Notes: generated from the letters alone by a model not told the origin. Shown: positions 23,290 through 40,829, numbered from the stretch's first letter. The stretch: 64,000 nucleotides of DNA from Stomorhina lunata (GCA_933228675.1 OW121743.1:11305464-11369463); one strand, 5' to 3'. Program-made: numbers and translations.

Positions 23290-25865
23290 TGAAAATTTGT
23301 CTATAGAAAAACTTTTATTATAAAAAATTTCTATAGAAAAATTTTTCTTAGGAAAATTTTTCTATTGAAAAATTTCTCTATAAAAATTTTTACAGACAAA
23401 TTTTTTGAAAAATTTTTCTTACGAAAATTTTTTGAAAAATTTTTCTTACGAAAATTTTTCTTTAGAAAAATTTTTCTTACGAAAATTTTTTAGAAAATTT
23501 TTCTAATGAAAATTTTTCTATAGAAAAATTTTTCTAATGAAAATTTTTTCTAATGAAGCTTTTTCTATAGAAAAATTTTTCTAATGAAAATTTTCCTATA
23601 GAAAAATTTTTCTAATGAAAATTTTTCTTCTGAAAAATTTTCTAATGAAAACTTTTCTTTAGAAAAACTTTTCTAATGAAGCTTTTTCCATAGAAAAATT
23701 TTTCTAATGAAGCTTTTTCCATAGAAAAATTTTTCTAATGAAAATTTTTCTATAGAAAAATGTTTCTAATGAAAATTTTTCTATAGAAAAACGTTTCTAA
23801 TGAAAATTTTTCTATAGAAAAATGTTTCTAATGAAAATTTTTCTATAGAAAAATTTTTCTAATGAAAATTTTTCTTACGAAAATTTTTCTATAGAAAAAT
23901 TTTTCTTACAAAAATTTTTTAGAAAAATTTTTCTAATGAAGCTTTTTTTATAGAAAAATTTTTCTAATGAAAATTTGCCTATAGAAAAATTTTTCTAATG
24001 AAAATTTTTCTTTTGAAAAATTTTTCTAATGAAAATTTTTCTTTAGAAAAATTTTTCTAATGCAAATTTTTTTTAGAAAAATTTTTCTAATGAAAATTTT
24101 TCCTTAGAAAAATTTTTCTTTAGAAAAATTTTTGTAATGAAAATTTTTTCTAATGAAGCTTTTTCTATAGAAAAATGTTTCTAATGAAAATTTTTCTATA
24201 GAAAAATTTTTCTAATGAAAATTTTTCTTACGAAAATTTTTCTATAGAAAAATTTTTCTTACAAAAATTTTTTAGAAAAATTTTTCTAATGAAAATTTTT
24301 TCTAATGAAGCTTTTTCTATAGAAAAATTTTTCTAATGAAAATTTTCCTATAGAAAAATTTTTCTAATGCAAATTTTTTTTAAAAAAATTTTTCTAATGA
24401 AAATTTTCTTATAGAAAAATTTTTCTAATGAAAATTTTTCTTAAGAAAAATTTTTGTAATGAAAATTTTTCTTTAGAAAAATTTTTGTAATGAAAATTTT
24501 TCTTTAGAAAAATTTTTGTAATGAAAATTTTTCTTTAGAAAAATTTTTGTAATGAAAATTTTTCTTTAAAAAAATTTTTCTAATGAAAATTTTTCTATAG
24601 AAAAATTTTTCTAATGAAAATTTTTCTAATGAAAATTTTCCTATAGAAAAAATTTTCTAATGACAGTTTTTCTATATGTCTATATAATGAAAATTGTTCT
24701 AATGAAAATTTTTCTTTAGAAAAATTGTTCTTATGAAAATTTTTCTTTAGAAAAAATTTTCGAACGAAAATTTTTCAATAAAAAATTTTTCTAATGAAAA
24801 TTTTTCTTTTGAAAAATTTTTCTAATGAAAATTTTTCTTTTGAAAAATTTTTCTAATGAAAGTTTTTCTTTAGAAAAATGTCTCTAATGAAAATTTTTCT
24901 AATGAAAATTTTTCTATTGAAAATTTTTCTTTAGAAAAAATTTTTTAATAAAACTTTTTCTTTAGAAAAATTTTTCTAATGAAAATTTTTCGTTAGAAAA
25001 ATTTTTGTAATGAAAATTTTTCTAATGAAAATTTTTCTTTAGAAAAATGTTTCTAATGAAAAAAAAAATTTCTAGTGATAATTTTTCGAATGAAAATTTT
25101 TCTTTTGAAAAATTTTTCTATGAAAATTTTTCTTTTGAAAAATTTTTCCAATGAAAATTTTTCTCTTGAAAAATTTTTCTAATAAAAATTTTTCTTTTGA
25201 AATATTTTTCTAATGAAAATCTTTCTTTTGAAAAATTTTTCTAATGAAAATTTTTCTTTAGAAAAATTTTTCTAATGAAAATTTTTCTAATGAAAATTTT
25301 TCTTTACAAAAATTTTTCTTATGAAAATATTTCTTTAGAAAAATTTTTCTAGTTAACAATTTTCTTAAGAAAAATTTTTCTAATGAAACTTTTTCTTTTG
25401 AAAAATTTTTCTAATGAAAAAAAAAATTTTTCTAGTGAAAATTTTTCCTTTTCTAATGAAAGTTTTTCTAATGAAAATTTACTTTTGAAAATTTTTCTAA
25501 TGAAAATTTTTCTTTTGAAAAATTTTTCTAATGAAAATTTTTCTTTTAAAAAATTTTTCTAATGAAAATTTTTCTTTTGAAAAATTTTTCCAATGAAAAT
25601 TTTTCTTTTGAAAATTTTTCTAATGAAAATTTTTCTTTTGGAAAATTTTTCCAATGAAAATTTTTCTTCTGAAAAATTTTTCTAATGAAAAAAAAAATTC
25701 TAGTGAAAATTTTTGTTTTTCTATTGAAAATTTTTCTTTTGAAAAATTTTTTGAATGAAAATTTTTCTTTTGAAATATTTTTCTAATGAAAATTTTTCTT
25801 TTGAAATATTTTTCTAATGAAAATTTTTCTTTAGAAAAAAAATTTTTTTATAGAAAATTTTTCAT
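23290..25865. repeat. 31-bp minisatellite array 4 (CTAATG/CTATAG)
   Basis: Units pair TTTTTCTAATGAAAA with TTTTTCTATAGAAAAA, period 31 bp, about 80 copies. Towards the right the second half becomes CTTTAG and then CTTTTG. Array 6 at 44091-46850 resembles the reverse complement (CATTATG with CTTTAG). Confidence 0.9.
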
Positions 25866-27262
25866 GATTCATTGCTTAGTTTTTCTTGGTGTTGATTTAA
25901 ATCCTTAAGAAATTTATTTATTGCACCCCTTTATTATTTGTATTCCTTTGTTTCGTCTAACTAATGTCAATAATTACAGCTGAACACTTTGTATTTTTAA
26001 TAGGTTTCTGCTGCTTTCAAGAAGTGAGTGAGTACATTCCCATGATGATATAATGTCTGGCTAAATTTGTTGCTGAATTTCTTTGTTTTCCTCGAACTAA
26101 TTGAATTTTTTTCAAATACAATTTCGCTTTATTCATTACATTTCATGATTGATTAATGATTTTTATTTTAGAAATTTGATTTCTTTTGTATAACTTTTAT
26201 TGGCTGAAAGGGAGAAAAAAGAAATAATTTTGAAATTTTTATTTTTTATATCCCCTACATTTTAAAATTTAAATTTCTAAAAAAAAACTTTTATTAAAAA
26301 ATTTTACATAAAAAATTTCCCATAACTAAACTTCTAAAATTTTTGTGGCTTTAAGTTTGCAAAAATAATATTTACAAAATATTATTTACATTTCTAAAGA
26401 AGAAAAAAATAATAATAATAATTTTGCTTTCAAAACAAACAGACTCTAATGCAATCAGAAACCTACAAAAAAAAAACTGAAATGAAATTGAAAGTATAAA
26501 AATTGCAAACAACTTAATTAAAACTCTCAACCAAAAAAAAGTAGAAAAAAAAATAATAAAAAACAAAGAAAACATTTTTCTATGGTAATCAAATCAAAAT
26601 GAAAATAAATTTATGGAAGATTCACTTTTCTATGGAAAATTTATTATTAAGTTTTTTTGTTATATTTTTCAAATTTTAAACAATTTTATATGGATGCTTA
26701 ACGCAAGTTGGCAAACAATTCAGTCATGCTCGAACTACTTTTAAATTTTAACACTTAAGACTTTAAGACTTGAGGATTATAACAACAAGTTTCAAAAAAA
26801 AAAAAATAAATAATTGAAAAAATATAAAAGACTAGAGACGAGTATAATCTGTTGGCTTGATGTTTTCATAATTTTTATTTTAATAATTAATTTATTCAAA
26901 AAACTATTTCATTTACTAAGAACCCAACTGAAATATTTGTTTGCTAATTTAAAGATAGTTTTAAAAACTACACTGTGCTAGTTCAAAAAACGATAAAGGG
27001 TACTTTCAAAACAAATTTTGACTATCTACCAGCTCTGAATAGCTCTTAAGCCCCTCAATCTCTAAAGAAGAAAAACCATCGTCTTAAGCGTAGCAGAAAT
27101 AGCTTATGTGAAATCACTTCAATAGAAACTACCTCAAGTCTATTTCCATCCCACTTTCTGGGAAGAAATTCAAGGCCGATGTACAATTTCTTCAATAGAA
27201 ACTACATAAAGACTAGCTCTATTTCATTTACCTTCTATTAGTTTAAAAAGAAAATCATATCA

Positions 27263-27584
27263 GGGGCCAAATTACGGCATTCGATATCAATCGAAATCTT
27301 AGATATTTTCAAAACATTAGTATAGCATACCTTAAGGATAACCAAAATTATTTAAAAGATGCACAATTTACTATATTTTTTTTAGAGTTATTTGCCAAAA
27401 GATGAACAATAGTGAAAGAGTTTTAATTAAACAATAAATATTTTTAAAAACGAATCAAAATGGATACCAAATTTCAATAAACTTTTTGCCTCGAAGTAAC
27501 TTTGAATATCCCTAAAGTATACTTCACAATATTCACTTAAAAGTCTGAGTTTTCGATCGATATCGAATGCCGTAATTTGGCCCC
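27263..27584. mobile_element. MITE-like element with 34-bp terminal inverted repeats
   Basis: Left end 27263-27296 starts GGGGCCAAATTACGGCATTC, and the right end 27551-27584 is its reverse complement over 34 bases with one mismatch. The 254-bp interior has no coding capacity. A short non-coding element with long near-perfect terminal repeats is the form of a MITE. No clear target-site duplication is visible, so the superfamily cannot be assigned. Confidence 0.8.
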
Positions 27585-27941
27585 AGATTTTTCTCATTGC
27601 ATCTCTTTTTAAAGCTCAAAATGACCTTTGGAAATTTTACTAATGGCATAAGGCCAGTATATCTAAGCCTATGTGGAATCGAATATGAGTCTTTTTTGAC
27701 TCCACTGCACGATTAAAATGATCATTTATGATCTCACTTATGAGTTAAAAATGAATTTTTTGTGTGAGAAAATGGTACCCTTCATGCGACTCTTCAGAAA
27801 GAAAGAAACTTTAATGACTCGTTTTTCTGAACAATTATGATTAAATAATGACTGCAGACATTTTGCTAGATTTACTAAAAAAATATAATACGTCATATCT
27901 TTTTTTAGAACAATGAAGAAAATAATTACAGAAATTGATTT

Positions 27942-28022
27942 TGCCGAGACCGAGGATCAAATCTCACCCTGAATATGATATGTTAAGTAGTCGACGTGCT
28001 AACCAATTAAGCTAGATCACCC
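27942..28022 (-). repeat. tRNA-derived SINE head
   Basis: On the minus strand, TAGCTTAATTGG (28014-28003) fits an RNA polymerase III A box and GATTTGATCCTC (27963-27952) fits a weak B box at about the tRNA spacing. TTAGCACGTCGACT lies between them. The 5' and 3' ends do not pair as an acceptor stem, so this is a tRNA-related element, not a tRNA gene. It shares the AACATATCATATT segment and the CGGCAA box-flank with the copy at 29371-29513. Confidence 0.55.
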
Positions 28023-29370
28023 ATAATAAGATATGAATCTTTTTTTGTGGCTTTTTTTAATCACCAAAAGATAGTTATATGGTGACTATGCACATTTTGC
28101 AAGACTTTGTTGTGCTATATATTTAACAAGTCGCTTGCTAAGGGTTTCTATGAGTCTTTGTGTACACTTTTTGATCACTAGGCGATTAAACAGTTTTTGA
28201 TCATTTAAACGAATCCCAAAAGACTCATTTTGCTGATATATTCATCAACAATTTCCCAATTGTTAGCTGGGAAAGCGTTGCCAGATTTACAATTTCCTTA
28301 TATATTCGAGCATTCTTCATATAATCGAACAAAAAATTCTAGTCTGGCAGCAATGACTTCGCAAAGACTCTTTTAGGCAAGTGTGAGAGGGACAAATATA
28401 GTTACGCCTCGTTCACAGATAGTGTGTCGTTGTAAAAGCTCAAAAGCCGGACGGCTACGCTCTAAAACCAGCCAGAATGACCAAAGTTAGGGGGGGTCCC
28501 GGGTGGTTCCCATCTTTCAGCTTCTATCCATTTGTATTGCTTCTTTCAATGTCAACCCGAGCAAGATGGCCCTAGACAATTTTGCTGAAGGCACATGGAT
28601 AGTAGATCTAGACGTTCTAGATTTCTGTTACACAAGAAACCACATCAAGTCTACATCCAAACTATTTGCCGTTAATAATAAGATGGACTACCTTCATTAA
28701 AAGAAAACTATACCTCTATGCATAAGCCAACATACCCGAAGTTTGTGGAAAGAATCGGGTTATTCTTAAGGAGCTTGAAAACCACTTATACCTGATTTTT
28801 ATGGATAATCTCAGGGATGCTAGGTTCATCGGTATTATCTTTGTCAATAATAACTTGAGGAATTTTCTCGGAATACTTATGAGAGTAGTCTTTTTATGGG
28901 AGCTGTGGTCAAAAATAGGCCGATTACAACAGAATTGACTTCAAATGGTATGTTCCGAGGACCCATGCTATGTTAAGGTCTCGTAAATAAAGACAAACTT
29001 GAGATTTCGAAGAGGCCAGCCTGTTCGGCTTTTAGTTTAGGTGTCAACTTCCCAGATATTCTATCCGTTATGGTCTATGAAATAAGTTTATTAAAGGCTT
29101 CGAGCAATGTTCTTCACTTTTTTAGGGCATCTTTACAATGATTTTTTTTTATATTGGTCAGGGAGTTGTTCTTGAGTCCAGAACTCTTTCTTTAGAGGGA
29201 TTAGCAAGTTTGCATTTATAGATGCGTTAGTTTTTAGCAACTCGAGGGAAATTATATAAGAATCAGTTGCTTTTTTTCTCTTTTTTCTATTTTTAGAACA
29301 GTAAAGTTGCGCCATTTGTTGTAATTCAGGCACATTGTTTAAGCTTTTAGCTCTATATCCAATTTTATTT

Positions 29371-29513
29371 CTTTTACATCGACGGCGTGTTATAATCATT
29401 TCAATAGAAATTAATAGTTATAGAAACTGATGTTGCCGTGACTGGGGCACGAACCCAAGCTAAATATGATATGTTATGCTTAGCAGTCGAAGTTCTAACC
29501 ATTGAAGGCACAG
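29371..29513 (-). repeat. tRNA-derived SINE copy
   Basis: Minus strand: a degraded A-box region (CAATGGTTAGAACTTCGAC), then a B box GGTTCGTGCCCC (29455-29444), CAGTCACGGCAA, and a 3' part ending ACACGCCGTCGATG. The order agrees with the plus-strand copy at 39391-39520 and the fragment at 8790-8870. Confidence 0.6.
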
Positions 29514-30499
29514 TTTTATATCATGATCTATATTGGGAGAATGAATAGAACTATAACAAACATTGCCTAACCCTCTAGTTTTCAAAGAATTTTCTAAGCA
29601 CAGTCTTTCCCAAATTTCTCCTCTATCCCTCACAATCCTTTGCCCTTTCCCTGTTTCTGTATTCGTGTGAAAATTGTAATTATTTAAATTTTCTATGTGT
29701 TCGTGTTTGTCCTGATAAATAGTTGTAAATTTATTTAGCTTATGCAAATTAATGTTTTAAATATTTATCTTTTTTTCTAACCAACCAAATCATCATACAA
29801 CTGCTACTTGTCCAGTTCATACCATATAACCTCCTTCCCCTCCGCCCTAACAATTTAGCTCCTTTTTTTGTAGCTTTTGCTACTGATGACGGTTTTAAGT
29901 TTAGGGGATATTTATGCTTAAGCTTAAGACCATTTCCAAATAGAAGACCAACCGAGCGACCAGTAAAAAAATAGAAGCTGCAGAGAAAAGCATTTGTTAA
30001 AATAATCTCAGGATTTACTTTTTCAAATGCGTTTATTCTGGGTTTACTCTGCTCGGTCCTGGGATTGTCACTGTTGCAGAGATTGTTTGAAGAAATGATG
30101 AAATTATTTTTTTTAGGATTTTTTTAAGGGTTCTCTGGGTTTTGACTGGAAATTTAAAAGGAAGCTGTTTATAAATGAGCTAATTTTTTATGATTAAATC
30201 AGTTTTTTTTCTCTGGTAATTTTATAGTTTTTCTTCTTGTCTTAGTTATTCGTTTTTTTTTTTTGTTGGAAATTTAAAGGGATTTTGTGAGAAACTGTTA
30301 AAATAAACAATTGTGTGTTGAAATCCAAACAAATTTATGGGGATTAGGATTTTTTTTTATATTTTTAAGGTGAGAAAGGTAAATGGTTTTGAAATATTAA
30401 ATATTTTAGAAAAAACAAATCCTTTAAGGAAGGGAAAATTTGATAACCATTTAAGCGAAAAATATGTATAAAAAGTTCCAATTAATTCTAGATTTTTCA

Positions 30500-33400
30500 A
30501 AAAGATATCGAAAATTTGTCGAGAGAAAATTTTTCTAAAGAAAATTGCTCCTTTTTTATATCGAAAAATTTTCGATATAAAATTTTTCCATAGAAAATTT
30601 TTCGATATAAAATTCTTTTGTATAAAATTTCACAATATAAAATTTTCCTAAGGAAAATTTTTCCCTAAAAACATTTTCTATATAAAATTTTCTATACAAA
30701 CTTTTTCTATAAAAAATGTTCTGATACAAAATTTTTCTATAGAAAATTTTTGATATAAAATTTTTTCACAAACATTTGTTGATATAAATTATTCTAACGA
30801 AAATTTTTTGAAATGAATTCTTCTATAAAAAATTTTCAAAAGAAAATTTTTCGATTAAAAAAATTTTTAATACAAAAGTTTTCGATTAAAAAAATGTTTA
30901 ATACAAAATTAAAAAAAAAAAAAAGAATTTACCATAAAATTTTTTAAGGAAAATTTTTCGAAATAAAATTTTTCGCTATAAAATTTTTTTATAAAAATCT
31001 ACAAAAATTTTCTACAGAAAATTTTTCTATATAAAATTTTTCAATATAAAATTTTTGTATAAAAAATTTTTCTTTAGAAGATTTTTCTATAAAAAAAATT
31101 TTCAGCAGAAAATTTTTCTTAAAAAATTTTACTATAGAAAATTTTTTGGTCTAAAATTTTTCTAGAGAAAATGTTTCTATAAAAAAAAAATTTTCATAGA
31201 AAATGTTTCTAAAAAAAATTTTTCGATATCAAATTTCTAGACATAAAATTTTATACAAAAAATTTTTCGATATGAAATTTTTCTGAAAAAAATTTTTCTA
31301 AAAAAAAGTTTCTATAGAAAATTTTTCTGTAGAAAATTTTTCTAAAGGAAATTTTTCAATATAAAAATTTTCTATAGAAATTTTTTAATATAAAAATTTT
31401 CTATAGAAATTTTTTAATATAAAAATTTTCTATAGAAAATTTTTCAATATAAAAATTTTCTAAAGGAAATTTTTCAATATAAAAATTTTCTATAGAAATT
31501 TTTTAATATAAAAATTTTCTATAGAAAATTTTTCAATATAAAAATTTTCTATAGAAAATTTTTCAATATAAGAATTTTCTATAGAAAATTTTTCAATATA
31601 AAAATTTTCTATAGAAAATTTTTCAATATAAAAATTTTCTATAGAAAATTTTTCAATATAAAAATTTTCTATAGAAAATTTTTCAATATAAAAATTTTCT
31701 ATAGAAAATTTTTCAATATAAAAATTTTCTATAGAAAATTTTTCAATATAAAAATTTTCAATAGAAAAAAAATTTTTCTGTAGAAAATTTTTATTAAAAA
31801 ATTTTACTATAGAAAATTTTTTGATCTAAAATTTTTCTAGAGAAAATTTTTCTATAAAAAAAAATGTCCATAGAAAATGTTTCTAAAGAAAATTTTTCGA
31901 TATCAAATTTCTCGACATAAAATTTTATACAAAAAATTTTTCGATATGAAATTTTTCTATAAAAAATGTTTCTAAAAAAAAAGTTTCAATAGAAAATTTT
32001 TCTATCGAAAATTTTTCTAAAGGAAATTTTTCAATATAAAAATTTTCTATAGAACTTTTTTTAATATAAAAATTTTCTATAGAAAATTTTTCAATATAAA
32101 AATTTTCTATAGAAACTTTTTCTATAGAAAATTTTTCTATACAAAATTTTTCTATAGAAAATTTTTCTATAGATAATTTTTCTAAAAAAAATTTTTCTAT
32201 ACAAAATTTTTTTATAGAATATTTTTTTATAGAAAATTTTTTTATAGAAAATGTTTCTATAAAAAATTTTTCTATTAAAAATTTTTCTATAGAAAATGTT
32301 TCTATAGAAAATTTTTCTATAGAAAATTTTTTATAGAAAATTTTTCTATAGAAACTTTTTCTATAGAAAATTTTTCTATAGAAAATTTTTCTATAGAAAA
32401 TTTTTCTATAGAAAATTTTTCTATAGAAAATTTTTTTTTAGAAAATTTTTCTTTAGAAAATATTTCTATAGAAAATTTTTCTATAGGAAAGTTTTTTATA
32501 CAAAATTTTTTTATACAAAATTTTTCTCTACAAAATTTTTTTACAGAAAATTTTTCTATACAAAATTTTTTTATATAAAATAGAAATAAAAAAATTTTCT
32601 AAAGAAAAATTTTCTGTAGAAAAATTTTCTATAGAAAAATTTTTTCATAGAAAAATTTTCTATAGACAAATTTTCTATAGAAAAATTTTCTGTAGAAAAA
32701 TTTGCTATAGAAAAATTTTCTATAGAAAAATTTTTTCATAGAAAAATTTTCTATTGACAAATTTTCTATAGAAAAATTTTCTATAGAAAAATTTTCTATA
32801 GAAAAATTTTTTATAGAAAAATTTTCTATAAAAAAATTTTGTATAGAAAAATTTTCCATAGAAAATTTTCTATAGAAAATTTTTCTATACGAAATTTTCT
32901 ATAGAAAAGTTTTCTATACAAAATTTTTTTATAGAAAATTTTTCTGTAGAAAATTTTTCTATGGAAAATTTTTCTATAGAAAATTTTCTATAGAAAATTT
33001 TTCTTTACAAAATTTTTTTATAGAAAATTTTTCTATAGAAAATTTTTCTATAGAAAATTTTTCTATAGAAAATTTGTCAATAGAAAATTTTTCTATGAAA
33101 AAGTTTTTCTATAGAAAATTTTTCTATAGAAAATTGTTCTATAGAAAATTTGTCTATAGAAAATTTTTCTATGAAAAAATTTTTCTATAGAAAATTTTTC
33201 TATAGAAAATGTTTCTATAGAAAATTTTTCTATAGAAAATGTTTCTATAAAAAATTTTTCTATAGAAAATTTTTCTTTAGAAAATTTTTCTATAGAAAAT
33301 TTTTCTTTAGAAAAAATTTCTATAGAGAATTTTTCTATAGAAAATTTTTCTTTAGAAAATTTTTCTATAGAAAATTTTTCTTTAGAAAATATTTCTATAG

Positions 33401-34182
33401 AAAATTTTTCTATAGAAAATTTTTCTATAGGAAAGTTTTTTATACAAAATTTTTCTCTACAAAATTTTTTTACAGAAAATTTTTCTATACAAAATTTTTT
33501 TATATAAAATTTTTCTATAGAAAATTTTTCTATAGAAAATTTTTCTATAGAGAATTTTTCTATAGAAAATTTTTCTATAGAAAATTTTCTATTGAAAAGT
33601 TTTCTATACAAAATTTTTTTATAGAAAATTTTTCAATAGAAAATTTTTCTATAGAAAATTTTTCTATAGGAAAGTTTTCAATACAAAATTTTTTCATAGA
33701 AAATTTTTCTATACAAAATTTTTCTATAGAAAATTTTTCTATACAAAATTTTTTTTATAGAAAATTTTTTTATAGAAAATTTTTTTATAGAAAATTTTTC
33801 GATAGAAAATTTTTCTATAGAAAATTTTTTTACAAAAAATTTTTCTTTAGAAAATTTTTTGATAGAAAATTTTTCGATATACAATTTTTTATAGAAAATT
33901 TTTCGATATAAAATTTTTCTATAGAAAATTCCTCTATAAAAAATTTTTCTTTAGAAAATTTTTGTATACAAAATTTTTCGCTGTAAAATTTTTTTTATAG
34001 AAATCTTTTCTAAAAAAAATTTTCTATAGAAAATTTTTCGATATAAAATTTTCTATAGAAAATTTTTCTATAAACAATTTTTCTTTAGAAGATTTTTCTA
34101 TAAAATTTTTTCAATAGAAAATTTTTCTATACAAATTTTTTCTAAAAAAAAATTTTCGATATACAATTTTTCTATAAAAAGT
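30500..34182. repeat. 15/30-bp CTATAG palindrome array 5
   Basis: The largest array (about 3.7 kb). The left part is degenerate. At 31370-31760 a 30-bp double unit (TTTTTCAATATAAAAA plus TTTTCTATAGAAAA) is regular. From about 32100 to 33700 the unit is the bare 15-mer TTTTTCTATAGAAAA. Long frames on both strands (for example 33093-33611 and 33150-33911) repeat a five-residue motif (FYRKF, IEKFS) because 15 is divisible by three. Confidence 0.92.
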
Positions 34183-35114
34183 TGTTAGGATTATTCAAAA
34201 TTTATCAAGCTTTACAGGACCACTTAAGCTAAAGTGCACTTGATTTCCATGGTTTCTTGATTTCCAAGTCCACTTGATTTTCAAATGTGTTTGAAATTTT
34301 GTGTGTGGTGCGATTTCGTGGAAACATGAGATTTACAAAGATTTCACAATCAAAGTGTTTCAATTGACAATACTTTCATCTACACTTCATTTAGTTTAAT
34401 TAAACAATTTCCTTAAAATCATATACTTAACATTCCATGTTACAATTCACTTAACCCGGATCTTGCCACTCCGTTATCATATCTTTCAAAATCTATTTTA
34501 CTTACCCCGATTTGCTAAGGAAATTAAAACAAAACATTGTTCCATAGCAGTTACACCAAGCCACAGCTTCGTGACCAATAAATGTTTCATTGTGGCTTTT
34601 TTAAAAATTAAATAAATTTCAAAAGCTACCAAAACGTGTTACTTTGCAATTGAAGGAATTAAAAGCCAACAAAGAAAACAAAAATAAATGACAAAATGCT
34701 TGAAACGAAAAACTAACCAAGTAACCTAAAGTTTGGCGGTAAATTTCTTAAGATTTTCCATAAAGTGGGTAAGTATTATATGGAGTTGGGGGCTTAAGCA
34801 GTTACCTTGAGTGAAAACGTGCATGATTTGATAAAATAAGAGACTTTGGCGAAAACATAATTATCAAATGCAAAAATATTAAGCAACAGAGTAGCATAAT
34901 GTAACAGATTGTGACAACTTTACTATTTAATTGTAAATGTAGAAATTTGAATAGAGAAAAAACTCCAATAGAGGAAAAGCTGAATCTTAAAGACTTAATC
35001 GTATATGTAAAACTTCCCTACCATAAGGACCTAAAGATTTTAGATCTTTTTCGTTCCTCCTAAAGAATTGTTTAAGGAATAGTTTCTTCCACAGATTTCT
35101 TTCCGAATAACCTA
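34183..35114. other. Single-copy AT-rich DNA
   Basis: Spacer between the palindromic array and the TAC microsatellite. No gene, hairpin or transposon end is supported. Confidence 0.45.
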
Positions 35115-39366
<4,252 letters not shown>

Positions 39367-39390
39367 TTAATTTTAAATAATATTTCATAT

Positions 39391-39520
39391 TCTGCCTGGG
39401 TTCGAGCTCCAGTCACGGCAAACATCAATTTCATTTCTATTACAAATTTTCATTACTACTGCTTCCTCTAACGGCGCCCCGGTGAGCTCTGAAGCATTAA
39501 CACGCCGTCGATGCAAAATA
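39391..39520 (+). repeat. tRNA-derived SINE, 3' part with B box
   Basis: A good polymerase III B box GGTTCGAGCTCC is at 39399-39410, followed by AGTCACGGCAA and a tail containing AGCATTAACACGCCGTCGAT. The A-box half is missing; the CTA microsatellite ends shortly before. It matches copies at 29371-29513 and 8790-8870. Confidence 0.6.
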
Positions 39521-40464
39521 CATTAATGTGTACCTTTCAACAGATGGCTCAACTATTCTAAAACTAGGCATAACGTGCATTTACAATGTTGAATAATATG
39601 TATAAAGTTATATCGCTACTAACCTCTTTCCAAAAAAGGCAAAGGAAGACTTGTCACTACCTTACAAATTCCAGAATAACTTCGGTTTATTGTCATATCT
39701 TAAGAAACTTGAAAGGTTCCAATATCAGAGTTATCATACATCTCACCAAATAACAAAAAAAAAAAGAGAGCTTCTGTCCGAAGATATATCCATTCCTATG
39801 ACAGATGTGTTCCCGTTTAGATGGGAAAACTTTTCACATATATATGTCACATATATATGAAGTAGGGGATGTTGGATACCAAGCACCGGTTCTGATTGGT
39901 CTCAACTTGGTAAGCCCAGATTTACCTTGGTTAGCCCTCATCTCAACTGTGGACACTGACTTTCTAGTGGTATCTCCCGAGGAACTACGCTAACACCCGT
40001 TAATGTAGTGACTTTTGCAGAAGCGGTACTGATGACGAGAATGGGGTATCAAAACACCATCTCCATTCCACTAGCCCTACCCTGTCTAAATCTATGACAA
40101 GTATCTTATATGTGTGATGTAGGAGATGTTGGATACCAAGCAACGATTCTAAATGGTCTTAACTTGGTAAGCCTAGACTTATCTTGGTAAACCTTTATCT
40201 CAACTTTCGACACTGAGCTTCTCGTGGTAATACCCGGGCAGCTATTTAAGTTAATACCCGTTAGTGTAGTAAGCCCCTCTTAATGTAAGAAGAAATACCA
40301 AGTAGAGGAAACTCTTTCAAAGCTTGGCCTATGAAATTTGAGAATATGCGCACAACAATAACTCCCGTTAATGTAGTGAGCCCCCCTTAATTTAAGAAGA
40401 GGACGTCCGAAACTTCGATGGAAAGACCAAGTAGAATAAAATCTTTCAAAGCTTGACCTACGAA
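39521..40464. repeat. Two-copy 258-bp tandem repeat in non-coding DNA
   Basis: GTTGGATACCAAGCA occurs at 39870 and 40128, each followed by a matching stretch ending in ACCCGTTAATGTAGTG or its variant; a third shorter copy of the GTTAATGTAGTGAGCCCC part begins near 40367. The frames at 39651-39860 and 39805-39993 do not resemble any protein I know. Confidence 0.7.
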
Positions 40465-40569
40465 ATTTTAGAATAAGCGCACAATATCGAAGTTCATATA
40501 TTTCTAAAATATGGGCCGATTATATTTTAGAAATATATGGACTTCGATATTGTGCGCTTATTCTAAAAT
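40465..40569. repeat. Near-perfect hairpin, 46-bp arms and 13-bp loop
   Basis: The left arm 40465-40510 (beginning ATTTTAGAATAAGCGCACAA) and right arm 40524-40569 are reverse complements over 46 bases with a single mismatch. The loop is ATGGGCCGATTAT. The left arm continues smoothly from the tandem repeat before it, so the right arm looks like an inverted copy made in place. Confidence 0.92.
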
Positions 40570-40829
40570 TGACCTTAACAGGTTGTAAATATAGGCCATT
40601 TAGGTAAGTATGTATCACATATGCCTAAATTTATGTTTGGAGCCATAACTAATGATGAATTTTAACGATAACTTTTTGACTGAAATTCTGAACTATATCC
40701 AGATCATCAGCCCTCAGCCATTATAAACTTTACCCAATTTGGTAGAAGAATCTGATCATACACGGAATTTGATCCAAAAAAACTAATAAAGAATTCTATG
40801 AAACCTAGTAAAAGGCCTTAAACCACGAA

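Larger units (their letters stand above)
25866..30495. other. Mostly single-copy region with small transposon remnants
   Basis: This is the longest array-free stretch. It contains a 322-bp inverted-repeat element (27263-27584), two minus-strand SINE pieces (27942-28022 and 29371-29513) and a short GGGAGCTGTGGTCAAA remnant near 28900 that matches the element at 17.7-20.3 kb. Frames at 28503-28700, 29133-29399 and 29460-29747 (65-95 codons) show no recognisable family and I leave them uncalled. Confidence 0.5.

Noticed and set aside
27942..28022. A functional tRNA gene
   Set aside because: A and B boxes are visible but acceptor ends do not pair and the B box is weak; it fits a SINE head better.
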